A stretch of 64,000 nucleotides of DNA, from contig CAWDAI010000011.1 of NCBI GenBank assembly GCA_963800275.1, forward strand, positions 62,001-126,000, read 5' to 3'. The first letter of the stretch is position 1; the number at the start of each line of letters is the position of its first letter. This document shows, in pieces, positions 17,386-25,757 of the stretch. The notes under the pieces were generated by a model that was not told where the DNA came from, ran no database searches, and saw only the letters and a program-made list of their open reading frames with translations. This DNA is from JAFMJV01 sp963800275. Its GTDB lineage: Bacteria; Chloroflexota; Limnocylindria; Limnocylindrales; CSP1-4. Both the position numbers and the translations under genes were made by a program.

Positions 17386-18926
17386 GGCAGCAGACCCGCG
17401 CTGGCAGCGGCCACGTCATTCACCCGCGCGAGGATGGCATCGATCGGCAGCGCGGTGAGGTCCAGCACGAGGAAGGGGAAGAGGCCCAGGACCACCGCCA
17501 GCAACACCAGCGGTGCCAGCGTGGCCGCTTCCATGGGCGTGACGTCGGTGAGTCTGTCGCCGAGGCCCTTGAGGAAGTCGGTGACGTCACCGGTGATGAT
17601 GTTCTGGATCATGTAGAGCAGGTAGACCGCGGCGAGGATGATGGTGAAGGCCGCCAGCCAGCCGACCCACGGCTCGGCGGTGACCGCACCCAGCAATACC
17701 AGGAACTCGCCCACGAACCCGGCCAGGCCGGGCAGGCCGGCCGAGGCCAGGCTGAAGAAGACCATGAGGGTCGCGAACACGGGCACCCGTTGACCCAACC
17801 CACCCATCTTGGCGATGGTGCGGTCATGGGTGCGTTCGTAGATGACGCCCACCAGGAGGAAGAGAGCGCCGGTGATGACGCCGTGGCCGACCATCTGGAA
17901 CAGGGCGCCCTGGACGCCCTGCTGGTCGAAGACGAAGATACCCAGGGTCACGAAGCCCATGTGACTGACGGAGGAATAGGCGATGAGGCGTTTGAGATCC
18001 GTCTGCAGGATGGCCACGATGGCGCCGTAGATCATGCCGATGATCGAGAGCGCGATGATGATGGGAGCCAGCTGCTGGGCCGCGTCCGGGAAGAGCGGCA
18101 GGTTGAGCCGCAACAGCCCATATCCGCCCAGCTTCAGGAGCACGCCCGCGAGGATGACCGAGCCCGCCGTCGGCGCTTCGGTATGGGCGTCAGGCAACCA
18201 GGTGTGGAAGGGCCACATGGGCACCTTGATGGCGAAGGCCAGGAAGAAGCCGAGGAAGGCCCAGAACTGGAGCGTCGGATCGAAGCCCGCGTGGACCAGG
18301 GTGACGTAGTCGAAGGCGCCGGTCCAGTCACCCCCGTGGCTGCCCTGGTAGCTCCAGGCCAGGGCCAGGATGGCCACCAGCATGAGCAGCGAGCCCACCA
18401 GCGTGTAGATGACGAACTTGATCGTGGCGTAGATGCGGTTGGCGCCGCCCCAGATACCGATGATGAGGTACATCGGCACGAGCACGACTTCCCAGAAGAC
18501 GTAGAAGAGGAAGAGGTCAAGGCTCAGGAACACGCCTAGCATGCCCACCTCGAGCACGAGGAAGGAGATCATGTACTCCTTCACCCGCGTGGTGATCGGG
18601 CCGAACGAGGCCAGGATGCTGATCGAGGTCAGGAGCGTGGTGAGCAAGACCAGCACCAGGCTGATGCCATCGACCCCGACCTCATACTGGATCCCGAAGA
18701 AGGGGATCCAGTCCACGACCTGCACCAGCTGGAAGCCCGCCCGCTCGCCGTTGAAGCTGACGGCCACGAGCAGCGAGACAGCGAAGGCCACGAGCGAGGT
18801 GGCAAAGGCACCCCAGCGATGGATGTCGGTGCGGTGACTGGGGACGAACAGCAGGATCAGTGCGCCCACCAGTGGCGTGAAGATGAGGATCGACAGCAGG
18901 TCCGGTCGGGCCAGGAAGTCGCCCAT
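17382..18926 (-). CDS. nuoM: NADH-quinone oxidoreductase subunit M
   Basis: This is a 514-residue antiporter-like proton-pumping subunit. Key blocks are VDGISLVLVLLTTLL, the conserved Glu-bearing helix FLVLEVGMLGVFLSLDLFLF, FHTWLPDAHTEAPTAGSVILA (broken helix and channel lysine region) and LIAYSSVSHMGFV. It overlaps nuoN (ATGA) and shares one base with the nuoL stop, so it is part of the same transcript. Confidence 0.96.
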   Translation of the reverse strand: MGDFLARPDLLSILIFTPLVGALILLFVPSHRTDIHRWGAFATSLVAFAVSLLVAVSFNGERAGFQLVQVVDWIPFFGIQYEVGVDGISLVLVLLTTLLTSISILASFGPITTRVKEYMISFLVLEVGMLGVFLSLDLFLFYVFWEVVLVPMYLIIGIWGGANRIYATIKFVIYTLVGSLLMLVAILALAWSYQGSHGGDWTGAFDYVTLVHAGFDPTLQFWAFLGFFLAFAIKVPMWPFHTWLPDAHTEAPTAGSVILAGVLLKLGGYGLLRLNLPLFPDAAQQLAPIIIALSIIGMIYGAIVAILQTDLKRLIAYSSVSHMGFVTLGIFVFDQQGVQGALFQMVGHGVITGALFLLVGVIYERTHDRTIAKMGGLGQRVPVFATLMVFFSLASAGLPGLAGFVGEFLVLLGAVTAEPWVGWLAAFTIILAAVYLLYMIQNIITGDVTDFLKGLGDRLTDVTPMEAATLAPLVLLAVVLGLFPFLVLDLTALPIDAILARVNDVAAASAGLLP

Positions 18927-20941
18927 CAGCGGGCCATGAAGATGAACAGGCCAGCGATCACGATGAGGCCGATCGCGATGCCCAGGGCGTAGTTCTGCAC
19001 GCGCCCGGTCTGGATGTGGCGCACATCATCACCCACGCGCTGGGTCACCACGCCGACGCCGTTGACGATGCCATCGATGACCTTCACGTCGAACCACATC
19101 ACGCCGTCGGCCACGCGCGTGCCGAAGCGATAGAAGACCAGGTCGTTGAGATCGTCGAACCACCACTTGTTGAAGGAGGCCGTGTACAGGCCACGCGTGA
19201 GGCGGTTGCGCACGGTCAGCTCGCGAACCGTGTCCAGCCGCGCGCGCAGGCCGAAGAAGCCGAACAGCCAGATGGCGATGCCGATGCCCAGGGCGGCCAC
19301 GGCCACCGACACCAGGATGAGCCCGCCGTCGATGCCGATGAGCTCATAGGCGGGGTGGCCGAGCGCCATGACCTCGTTGGCCGGGGCGAAGATCGGCTCC
19401 AGCCAGTTGAAGATGACCGAGTCACCGAGGGGCAGGCCGATGACCAGCCCGAGAAAGATGGTCGGGATCGCCAGCAGCAGCAGCGCTCCGGTCATCGAGG
19501 GCGGGGATTCGTGGACCCTGGGCTCGACCGAGGGGTCAACGTGGCTCTCGCCGTAGAACGTCTTGCCCACCAGCCGGAACATGTAGAAGCCGGTCATGGC
19601 CGCCACGATCACACCGATGAGGAAGATGAGGTAGTCGTTGAAGATGAACGACTCGCCGAGGATGGAGTCCTTGGAGAAGAAGCCGGCCAGCGGCGGGATG
19701 CCCGCCAGTGAGAGGGCGGCGATGAGGAAGGTCCAGTGGGTGATGGGGATCTTCTTGCGCAGGCCGCCCATCTTGTCCATGTCCTGCTCGCCGTCGACGG
19801 CGTGGATCACGGAGCCCGAGCCGAGGAAGAGCAGGCCCTTGGTGAAGCCGTGGGCCATGAGGTGGAAGATGGCCGCCACCCAGGCGCCGATGCCGAGGGC
19901 CGCGAACATGTAGCCCAGCTGGCTCAACGTGGAGTAGGCCAGGACCTTCTTGATGTCACGCTGCGTCATGGCGATCGACGCCGCCAGGATGGCGGTGAAG
20001 ATGCCGATGCTCGCGACCAGCAGCATCGTCTCGGGTGCCAGCGCGAAGGCCGGCGAGGTGCGCGCGATGAAGTAGACGCCGGCGTTGACCATGGTGGCGG
20101 CATGGATGAGGGCCGAGACCGGGGTGGGGCCCTCCATGGCGTCGGGCAGCCAGACGTGGAAGGGGAACTGGGCCGACTTGCCGGCCGCACCCACGAACAG
20201 CAGCAGGATGACGATGTCGACGATCCACCACTCGGTCTGCGCCCACGGCGTCAGCTCGAACGAGTCGAGCATGTTCATCGTGCCCGTGATGAGGAACACG
20301 CCCATGATGCCCACGAGGAAGCTTTGGTCGGCGACGCGGTTGACGAGGAACGCCTTCTTGGAAGCCAACGCTGGAGCCCGTTTGGTGTACCAGAAGCCGA
20401 TGAGCAGGTAGGACGAGAGCCCCACCAGCTCCCACGCGGCGAAGACCACCAGGTAGCTGTCCGCCATGACCAGCAGCAGCATGCTGAACATGAACAGGTT
20501 GAGGTAGGCGAAGAAGCGCCACTTGGAGGCGTCATGCGCCATGTAGCCGATGCTGTAGACGTGCACCAGGGTGCCGATCCAGGTGACCACGATGAACATG
20601 ACCGCGGTCAGGTTGTCGAAGAGGAAGCCGAACTCGACCTGCAGCTCGCCCACCGGGATCCAGGTGTAGAGCGTGAAGCCGTAGCGCACGGGCTCGTCGG
20701 AGAGCAGCGCCGAGAAGGCCAGGATCGTGGCCAGCGCGGCCGAGATGACCACGGCTGAGACGGAGATGATCCAGGGACGCTGACCCATGCGCCGGCCCAG
20801 CACGCCGGTGAGCAGGAAGCCCGCCATGGGCACCAGCAGCACCGCCAGCAGCATCAACCGCTGCTCGTCGGTGGCTGCCGCCAGGGCCAGGCCCTCGCTA
20901 CCGTGCCCGCCGGCTGCTTCGGCGCTGAAGACGAGGTCCAC
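18926..20941 (-). CDS. nuoL: NADH-quinone oxidoreductase subunit L
   Basis: This is a 671-residue antiporter-like subunit with the long C-terminal amphipathic (lateral) helix expected of NuoL. The final hydrophobic anchor is ALGIAIGLIVIAGLFIF. The family core FPFHVWLPDAMEGPTPVSALIHAATMV and YMAHDASKWRFFAYLNLFMF are intact. It is the distal proton pump of the membrane arm. The gene starts 6 bases after nuoK ends. Confidence 0.96.
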   Translation of the reverse strand: MDLVFSAEAAGGHGSEGLALAAATDEQRLMLLAVLLVPMAGFLLTGVLGRRMGQRPWIISVSAVVISAALATILAFSALLSDEPVRYGFTLYTWIPVGELQVEFGFLFDNLTAVMFIVVTWIGTLVHVYSIGYMAHDASKWRFFAYLNLFMFSMLLLVMADSYLVVFAAWELVGLSSYLLIGFWYTKRAPALASKKAFLVNRVADQSFLVGIMGVFLITGTMNMLDSFELTPWAQTEWWIVDIVILLLFVGAAGKSAQFPFHVWLPDAMEGPTPVSALIHAATMVNAGVYFIARTSPAFALAPETMLLVASIGIFTAILAASIAMTQRDIKKVLAYSTLSQLGYMFAALGIGAWVAAIFHLMAHGFTKGLLFLGSGSVIHAVDGEQDMDKMGGLRKKIPITHWTFLIAALSLAGIPPLAGFFSKDSILGESFIFNDYLIFLIGVIVAAMTGFYMFRLVGKTFYGESHVDPSVEPRVHESPPSMTGALLLLAIPTIFLGLVIGLPLGDSVIFNWLEPIFAPANEVMALGHPAYELIGIDGGLILVSVAVAALGIGIAIWLFGFFGLRARLDTVRELTVRNRLTRGLYTASFNKWWFDDLNDLVFYRFGTRVADGVMWFDVKVIDGIVNGVGVVTQRVGDDVRHIQTGRVQNYALGIAIGLIVIAGLFIFMAR

Positions 20942-20947
20942 CCGCCG

Positions 20948-21259
20948 CTACTCCTTCATCGACGCGTACTCGTCGACGAGCGGCGTCCTGCGGTTGCGGA
21001 AGATGGCGATGACGATGCCCAGGCCGACGGTGGCCTCGCCGGCGGCGAGGGCGATGACGAAGATGGCGATCATCGAGAACTGGGCGGCCAGCTCGGCGCT
21101 GAAGGCACCGAAGGCGATGATGGCCAGGTTCACCGCGTTGAGCATGAGCTCGATCGACATGAGCATGGCGATGGCATTGCGCTTGGCCAGGAAGCCGAAG
21201 GTACCGATGCCGAAGAGCAGCGCAGACAGGACCAGGTAGGCCTCGAGCGACTGGCTCAT
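20948..21259 (-). CDS. nuoK: NADH-quinone oxidoreductase subunit K
   Basis: This is a 103-residue, three-helix subunit of the usual NuoK size. It starts at ATG 21259 (MSQSLEAYLVLSA) with an ATGA overlap on the nuoJ stop. Both conserved membrane glutamates of the E-channel are present, in SIELMLNAVNLAI and AAGEATVGLGIVIA. A longer in-frame upstream extension is only the shadow of nuoJ. Confidence 0.95.
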   Translation of the reverse strand: MSQSLEAYLVLSALLFGIGTFGFLAKRNAIAMLMSIELMLNAVNLAIIAFGAFSAELAAQFSMIAIFVIALAAGEATVGLGIVIAIFRNRRTPLVDEYASMKE

Positions 21260-21834
21260 ACGGCCTCCTCCTCGTCGGGCACGCCGCCGGGGATGTTGGT
21301 CATGGGCATCTCGTCGTCTCGCCGGGCCAGGTAGAGCCCGCCGATGACCCCCGCCAACAGCAGCACGCCCAGGGCCAGGAACGCGAACAGGTAGTCGTCG
21401 AAGAGCGTCAGCGCGATGTCGCGGGCATCGGCGACCTGCACCGTGGCGGTCGGGTCCCATTCGGTGAGCAGGATCGACAGCACCAGCAGGATCACCAGGC
21501 CGATCGCAGCCATTGCGCCCACCCACCACTGTCGGTTGAAGACCAGCCTGGCCGGACCTCGCTTCGACTGCGTGATCATCACCGCGAAGAGGATGAGCAC
21601 CGCGATGGCGCCGATGTAGACGAGCACCTGGCTGATGGCCAGGAAGGCGCTGCCCAGCAGGCCATAGATGCCGGCCAGGGCCGCGAAGGAGAGGATGAGC
21701 CAGAGGGCCGAGCGGATGATGTCCCGCCCCAGCACCACGAGCAGCGCCGCTCCGAGCAGGACCCCGGCCAGCAGCAGGAAGAGCAGGTCATCCCAGCGCC
21801 AGTCGAGGTACGGAACGGTGGCCGGTAGCTCCAC
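21256..21834 (-). CDS. nuoJ: NADH-quinone oxidoreductase subunit J
   Basis: This is a 192-residue polytopic subunit with five helices. It has the typical VLGRDIIRSALWLILSFAALAGIYGLLGSAF-type helix TM3 region with a conserved Gly and Tyr, and QVLVYIGAIAVLILFAVMI. A hydrophilic Arg/Asp-rich C-terminal tail of about 25 residues follows the last helix. It starts 18 bases downstream of the NuoG/GltD-like gene. Confidence 0.93.
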   Translation of the reverse strand: MELPATVPYLDWRWDDLLFLLLAGVLLGAALLVVLGRDIIRSALWLILSFAALAGIYGLLGSAFLAISQVLVYIGAIAVLILFAVMITQSKRGPARLVFNRQWWVGAMAAIGLVILLVLSILLTEWDPTATVQVADARDIALTLFDDYLFAFLALGVLLLAGVIGGLYLARRDDEMPMTNIPGGVPDEEEAV

Positions 21835-21852
21835 TCCCTCTCTTCCCCCTCG

Positions 21853-24438
21853 CTACTTGTGGTGGACCGACGTCCGGCCGTTGCTTGCACCGGTCCCGTC
21901 ACCGGTGGACTTGCCACCCCCGGTCAGCCCGGGCGGCAGGACCGGCAGCTGCCGCTCGCGCGGCAGGTCGCGCCCGCCGGCCTGGGCGCGGCTGAGCCAG
22001 TCGCGCTCGCGGCGCACGTAGCTGAGCTCGGTGTCGCGCTCGATGGCCGCGATGGCGATGAGGTCGATCTGCGGGTCCGACCGGCTCTCGTGGGCCAGCT
22101 CGAAGTCGGGGCCGCAGCGCAGCGCGTCGTAGGGACAGGCGTCCACGCAGATGCCACACAGGATGCAGCGCGACTCGTCCACGTCGTACTTCTCCAGCAC
22201 GCGCGGCTTGGGCATCAGCGCACCCGTCGGGCAGGTCTCCGCACAGCGGCCACAGGAGACGCAGGGCGTGGTGTTGAGGCTCATGTCCAGGGGCGTGGTC
22301 ACGAGCGTGTCGAAGCCCGTGCGCATGAAGTCGTAGCATGCGGCACCGACGACCTCGCGACAGACGTTGGAGCAGCGCCCGCAGTCGATGCAGCGCGAGG
22401 GTTCGCGCAGGATGAAGGCGTGGCTGTCGTCGCGGATGTAGTCGTGGTTGTAGCCGGTGAAGCGGTTCTCGCTGACGCTGCGGAACGAGAGTCCCGTGCG
22501 CCTGGGCTCGAGCGTCTTGAGCGTGGTGCCGTACTCGATGCCCTGGCGGCGCAGGTCGCAGTAGCCGATGGCCTCGCAGGTGCACTGCAGGCATCGCGCC
22601 GACTCGCTCATGGCCTCGGCTTGGGTGTAGGGAATCTCATACTCGACGTATGAGCTGTTGCGCTCCTCCGCCGGCATGGCCCGCAGACGGATGCGTGGCT
22701 GCTTGACCTCGTCGGTGTAGGGCACGATGGAGAGGAACTCGGGCTGCGGCTCGGCCAGCGTCTGGCGCGTGCGGATCTCGGCCAGGTCCTGGCCCTGGAG
22801 ATAGGCGTCGATGGCGTAGCTCGCCCGACGCCCCTCGGCGATGGCCTCCACCACCGTCGCTGCGCCCGTGCGCACGTCGCCTGCCCCGAAGACGCCGCGG
22901 CGTCCGGTGCCGAAGGTGACCGCATCCGCGTCGAGACGGCGGCGCTGGGTCTGCCCCACGCCCTCGGCCCCGTGATCCAGCCACTCCAGCTCGGGTCCCT
23001 GCCCAATGGCCAGCAGGACGCGATCACAGTCGATGACGAACTCGGTGCCCTCCACCGGCTGTGGCCGGCGGCGACCGGAGGCATCGGGCTCGCCCAGGGC
23101 CATGCGCTGGAACTCGACGCCCGTGACCTTGCCGGCCTCGTCGGTCAGGACGCGCGTGGGCGAGGCCTGGAAGATCGCCCGCGCCCCCTCTTCGAGCATC
23201 TCGTGGACCTCGTCGGCGGCGGGCATGTCCTTCATGTCACGGCGGTAGACGAGGGTGACCTCCGAGCAACCCTGGCGCACGGAGGTGCGCGAGCAGTCCA
23301 TGGAGGTGAAGCCACCACCGATGACCACCACGCGCTTGCCGGCATGGTCGGGATAGGGCAGGCCGAGCGTGGCGATGCGCAGGTACTCGAGGCCGTCGAT
23401 GACCCCGTCGGCATCCTCGCCGGGGATGCCCAGCTTGTTGGTGTCGTAGCAGCCGATGGCCACCAACACCGCGTCGTAGCCCTCGTTCTGGAGGTCATCG
23501 ATGGTGAAGTCGACCCCCAGCTCCACGTCCGTGACCAGCTTCACGCCAAGGTCCCAGACACCCTGATACTCGCCCTCCAGGATCCGCTCCTTGGGCAGAC
23601 GGTACTCAGGGATGCCGTAGCGCAGCATGCCGCCCGGCGCCGGATCGCGCTCGAGGACGGTGACCTCGTGGCCGTTGAGCGCGAGGTAGTAGGCCGCCGA
23701 CATGCCCGATGGGCCTGAGCCGATGACCGCCACCCGCTTGCCGGTGGTCGGCTGCTGGTCGAACGGCAACGGCGCTCGTGCACCCTCGGCCTGGGCCTTG
23801 AGCACCTGGTCACCCGCGTAGCGGTGGCTGTCGCGGATGGCGATGGCTTCCTCCACCTCGTCGCGGCGGCAGTGTTCCTCGCAGGGCGCCGGGCAGACGC
23901 GTCCCAGCACCGAGGGGAAGGGGATGGTGCGCTTGAAGATGCGGGCCGATTCGGTGAAGTCGCCCTCGGTGTTGGCCTTGAGGAAGCCGGGGATGTCGAT
24001 GTGACTGGGGCATTTGTTCTGGCACGGCGGCAGGCAGTAGGCGTTGTGGTCGCTGAAGATGAGCTCGAGGTTGGTCTTGCGGATCTCACGCAGGCGCCTC
24101 GTCTGCGTACGCACGACCATGCCCTCCTCGGCCGCGCGTGAACAGGAGATGGGCGGCGTGTCCTCGCCCTCGACCTCGACCACGCACATGCGGCAGGCGC
24201 CGAAGCCAGGCAGCTTGGGCTCGTAGCACAGGGTCGGGACCTCGATGCCGTGATCGCGGCAGACCTCGAGGATGGTCTGGCCCTCGCGGCCGGTGTACTG
24301 CCCGCCGTCGATCTCGATGGTGAAGGGCGCAGCGACCTGTCGCCGCTGTGGTGACTGGGTCGTGAGCAGGTGCTCGACGGACTCGTCGGCGGGCGGCGTC
24401 TCGGCTCGGGGTGTGGTCCGAGGCAGGGTGTCGGTCAT
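21853..24438 (-). CDS. NuoG/GltD hybrid: 2Fe-2S + 4Fe-4S + NAD(P)/FAD flavoprotein + C-terminal ferredoxin domains, in the nuoG position
   Basis: This protein has 861 residues, starting at ATG 24438 (ATGA overlap with nuoF). Residues 38-115 form a NuoG/HydA-type [2Fe-2S] domain (C71, C82, C85, C99). Residues 130-215 are Cys-rich (C135, C139, C143, then C182, C186, C190 as in GltD N-termini). Residues 233-610 are the GltD flavoprotein core, with VAVIGSGPSGMSAAYYLA, PGGMLRYGIPEYRLPK, VVVIGGGFTSMDCSR and GVFGAGDVRTGAATVVEAI. The C-terminus carries three further CxxCxxC(x)n clusters: CIDCGRCSNVC, CVSCGRCAETCP and CILCGICVDACPYDAL. The last resembles the second cluster motif of NuoI. There is no molybdopterin-like NuoG domain. 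It probably feeds electrons from NAD(P)H into the complex I chain or couples it to a second redox pool. Confidence 0.85.
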   Translation of the reverse strand: MTDTLPRTTPRAETPPADESVEHLLTTQSPQRRQVAAPFTIEIDGGQYTGREGQTILEVCRDHGIEVPTLCYEPKLPGFGACRMCVVEVEGEDTPPISCSRAAEEGMVVRTQTRRLREIRKTNLELIFSDHNAYCLPPCQNKCPSHIDIPGFLKANTEGDFTESARIFKRTIPFPSVLGRVCPAPCEEHCRRDEVEEAIAIRDSHRYAGDQVLKAQAEGARAPLPFDQQPTTGKRVAVIGSGPSGMSAAYYLALNGHEVTVLERDPAPGGMLRYGIPEYRLPKERILEGEYQGVWDLGVKLVTDVELGVDFTIDDLQNEGYDAVLVAIGCYDTNKLGIPGEDADGVIDGLEYLRIATLGLPYPDHAGKRVVVIGGGFTSMDCSRTSVRQGCSEVTLVYRRDMKDMPAADEVHEMLEEGARAIFQASPTRVLTDEAGKVTGVEFQRMALGEPDASGRRRPQPVEGTEFVIDCDRVLLAIGQGPELEWLDHGAEGVGQTQRRRLDADAVTFGTGRRGVFGAGDVRTGAATVVEAIAEGRRASYAIDAYLQGQDLAEIRTRQTLAEPQPEFLSIVPYTDEVKQPRIRLRAMPAEERNSSYVEYEIPYTQAEAMSESARCLQCTCEAIGYCDLRRQGIEYGTTLKTLEPRRTGLSFRSVSENRFTGYNHDYIRDDSHAFILREPSRCIDCGRCSNVCREVVGAACYDFMRTGFDTLVTTPLDMSLNTTPCVSCGRCAETCPTGALMPKPRVLEKYDVDESRCILCGICVDACPYDALRCGPDFELAHESRSDPQIDLIAIAAIERDTELSYVRRERDWLSRAQAGGRDLPRERQLPVLPPGLTGGGKSTGDGTGASNGRTSVHHK

Positions 24439-25757
24439 GATGAAACGGCACCAGCTAGGGGGGTGGCTTGGCACACGCCAGCGGGGCACTCCCCATGGAG
24501 GGCGTGTGCTTCGAACTCAGAGGGGAAGTATCGCATCACCGAGAGGAGCGGGTTGCCCGCACGCTGCTCCAGGCCGCAGAGCCCACCGTCGCGTACATCC
24601 GCCGCCAGGTCGGTCAGCAGCTGCGAGTCACCAGGGCGAGCACGGCCGCTGCAGAAGCCCGCGCCCAGCTCGGCCAGGCGGCGGGTCCCGATGCGGCAGG
24701 GGATGGTCTTGCCGCAGGCGTTGTCATTGAGGTAGCGGGTGAGGAGCGCGGCCATGTCCACCAGGCAGGTGCTTTCATCGACCGCCAGCAACGTGCCCGA
24801 GCCAGCGATCGCCCCGGCCCTGTGCAGGGCCTCGTAGCTCAGCGGGGTATCGAGCTCGTCTGGCGGCAGGAAGGCACCCGTGGGGCCACCCACGAGGACC
24901 GCCTTCAGCGTGCCCCGGACGGAACCACCCGGACCATCGAGGACCTGCCGGAGCGTCGCCCCCAGGGGCACTTCCACGACCCCGGCCTGGCGCACGGTTC
25001 CGCCCAGCTGTAGCAGGGTCGTGCCCGGTGCTTGGGCCGAGCCCAGCGAGCTGAAGGCACCGGCCCCATGGTCCATGATCCAGGGCACGGCCGCGAGGGT
25101 CTTGACGTTGTTGACCACCGTGGGGGCACCCCACAGCCCGCGTCGGGTGGGGTAGGGCGGTCGCTGGTCGGGCTGGGCGCGCTTGCCCTCCAGGGCTCGC
25201 AGCAGCACCGTCTCCTCGCCGACCACGAACGATCCGGTCACTTCTCGTACCTCGATCTCGAGGCGCCGGCCGTCGTCGCCGCTGCCGATGTAGCCACGCT
25301 CCTCAGCCTCCTCGATCGCCGCTCGCAGGCGTGCGGCCGCCTGCGGCGCCGAGGATGAGACGGCGATGATCGCCTCCTCGGCCCCGATGACCCAGGCTGC
25401 GACCGCAGTCCCCTCCACGATGGCGTGGGGGTCGAGCTCCATCAGCGTGCGATCGACCTGGGCGCCAGGGTCTGCCTCGAACCCGTTGGCCACGAGGTAG
25501 CGCACCGTCCCCGGCTGGCGCACGCAGTCGCGCCACTTGGCGCCCACGGGGTAGCCGGCACCGCCGCGTCCGAGCAGCCCGGACTCGCTGATCGTGTGCA
25601 GGGCCGTCTCCGGCGTGAGCTCTTCGACGACCTTGCGGAAGGCGCTCCAGGCGCCGCCGGCCTCGGCGGCCTCGATGTCGGCCAGGGGGCCCTCGGCGAC
25701 GCGTGCCAGCAGCACCTGCGGCCAGTCCTTCGCGCCGGGCAGGACGGGCAGGCTCAT
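24435..25757 (-). CDS. nuoF: NADH-quinone oxidoreductase subunit F (NADH/FMN-binding), altered N3 cluster motif
   Basis: This is a 440-residue NuoF. The NADH-binding GRGGAGYPVGAKW (63-75) and FMN-region ANGFEADPGAQVDR are present. The [4Fe-4S] motif that is normally C-G-x-C-x-P-C reads ACGKTIPCR, so the second cysteine is Thr351; C348, C354 and the distal C394 (LCGLEQ) remain. The start is ATG 25757, ATGA-coupled to the NuoI/E fusion. Two extra Cys (C424, C429) lie near the C-terminus in GECPAGVC. The enzyme would oxidise NADH and pass electrons via FMN, but cluster N3 would have only three cysteine ligands. Confidence 0.88.
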   Translation of the reverse strand: MSLPVLPGAKDWPQVLLARVAEGPLADIEAAEAGGAWSAFRKVVEELTPETALHTISESGLLGRGGAGYPVGAKWRDCVRQPGTVRYLVANGFEADPGAQVDRTLMELDPHAIVEGTAVAAWVIGAEEAIIAVSSSAPQAAARLRAAIEEAEERGYIGSGDDGRRLEIEVREVTGSFVVGEETVLLRALEGKRAQPDQRPPYPTRRGLWGAPTVVNNVKTLAAVPWIMDHGAGAFSSLGSAQAPGTTLLQLGGTVRQAGVVEVPLGATLRQVLDGPGGSVRGTLKAVLVGGPTGAFLPPDELDTPLSYEALHRAGAIAGSGTLLAVDESTCLVDMAALLTRYLNDNACGKTIPCRIGTRRLAELGAGFCSGRARPGDSQLLTDLAADVRDGGLCGLEQRAGNPLLSVMRYFPSEFEAHALHGECPAGVCQATPLAGAVSS

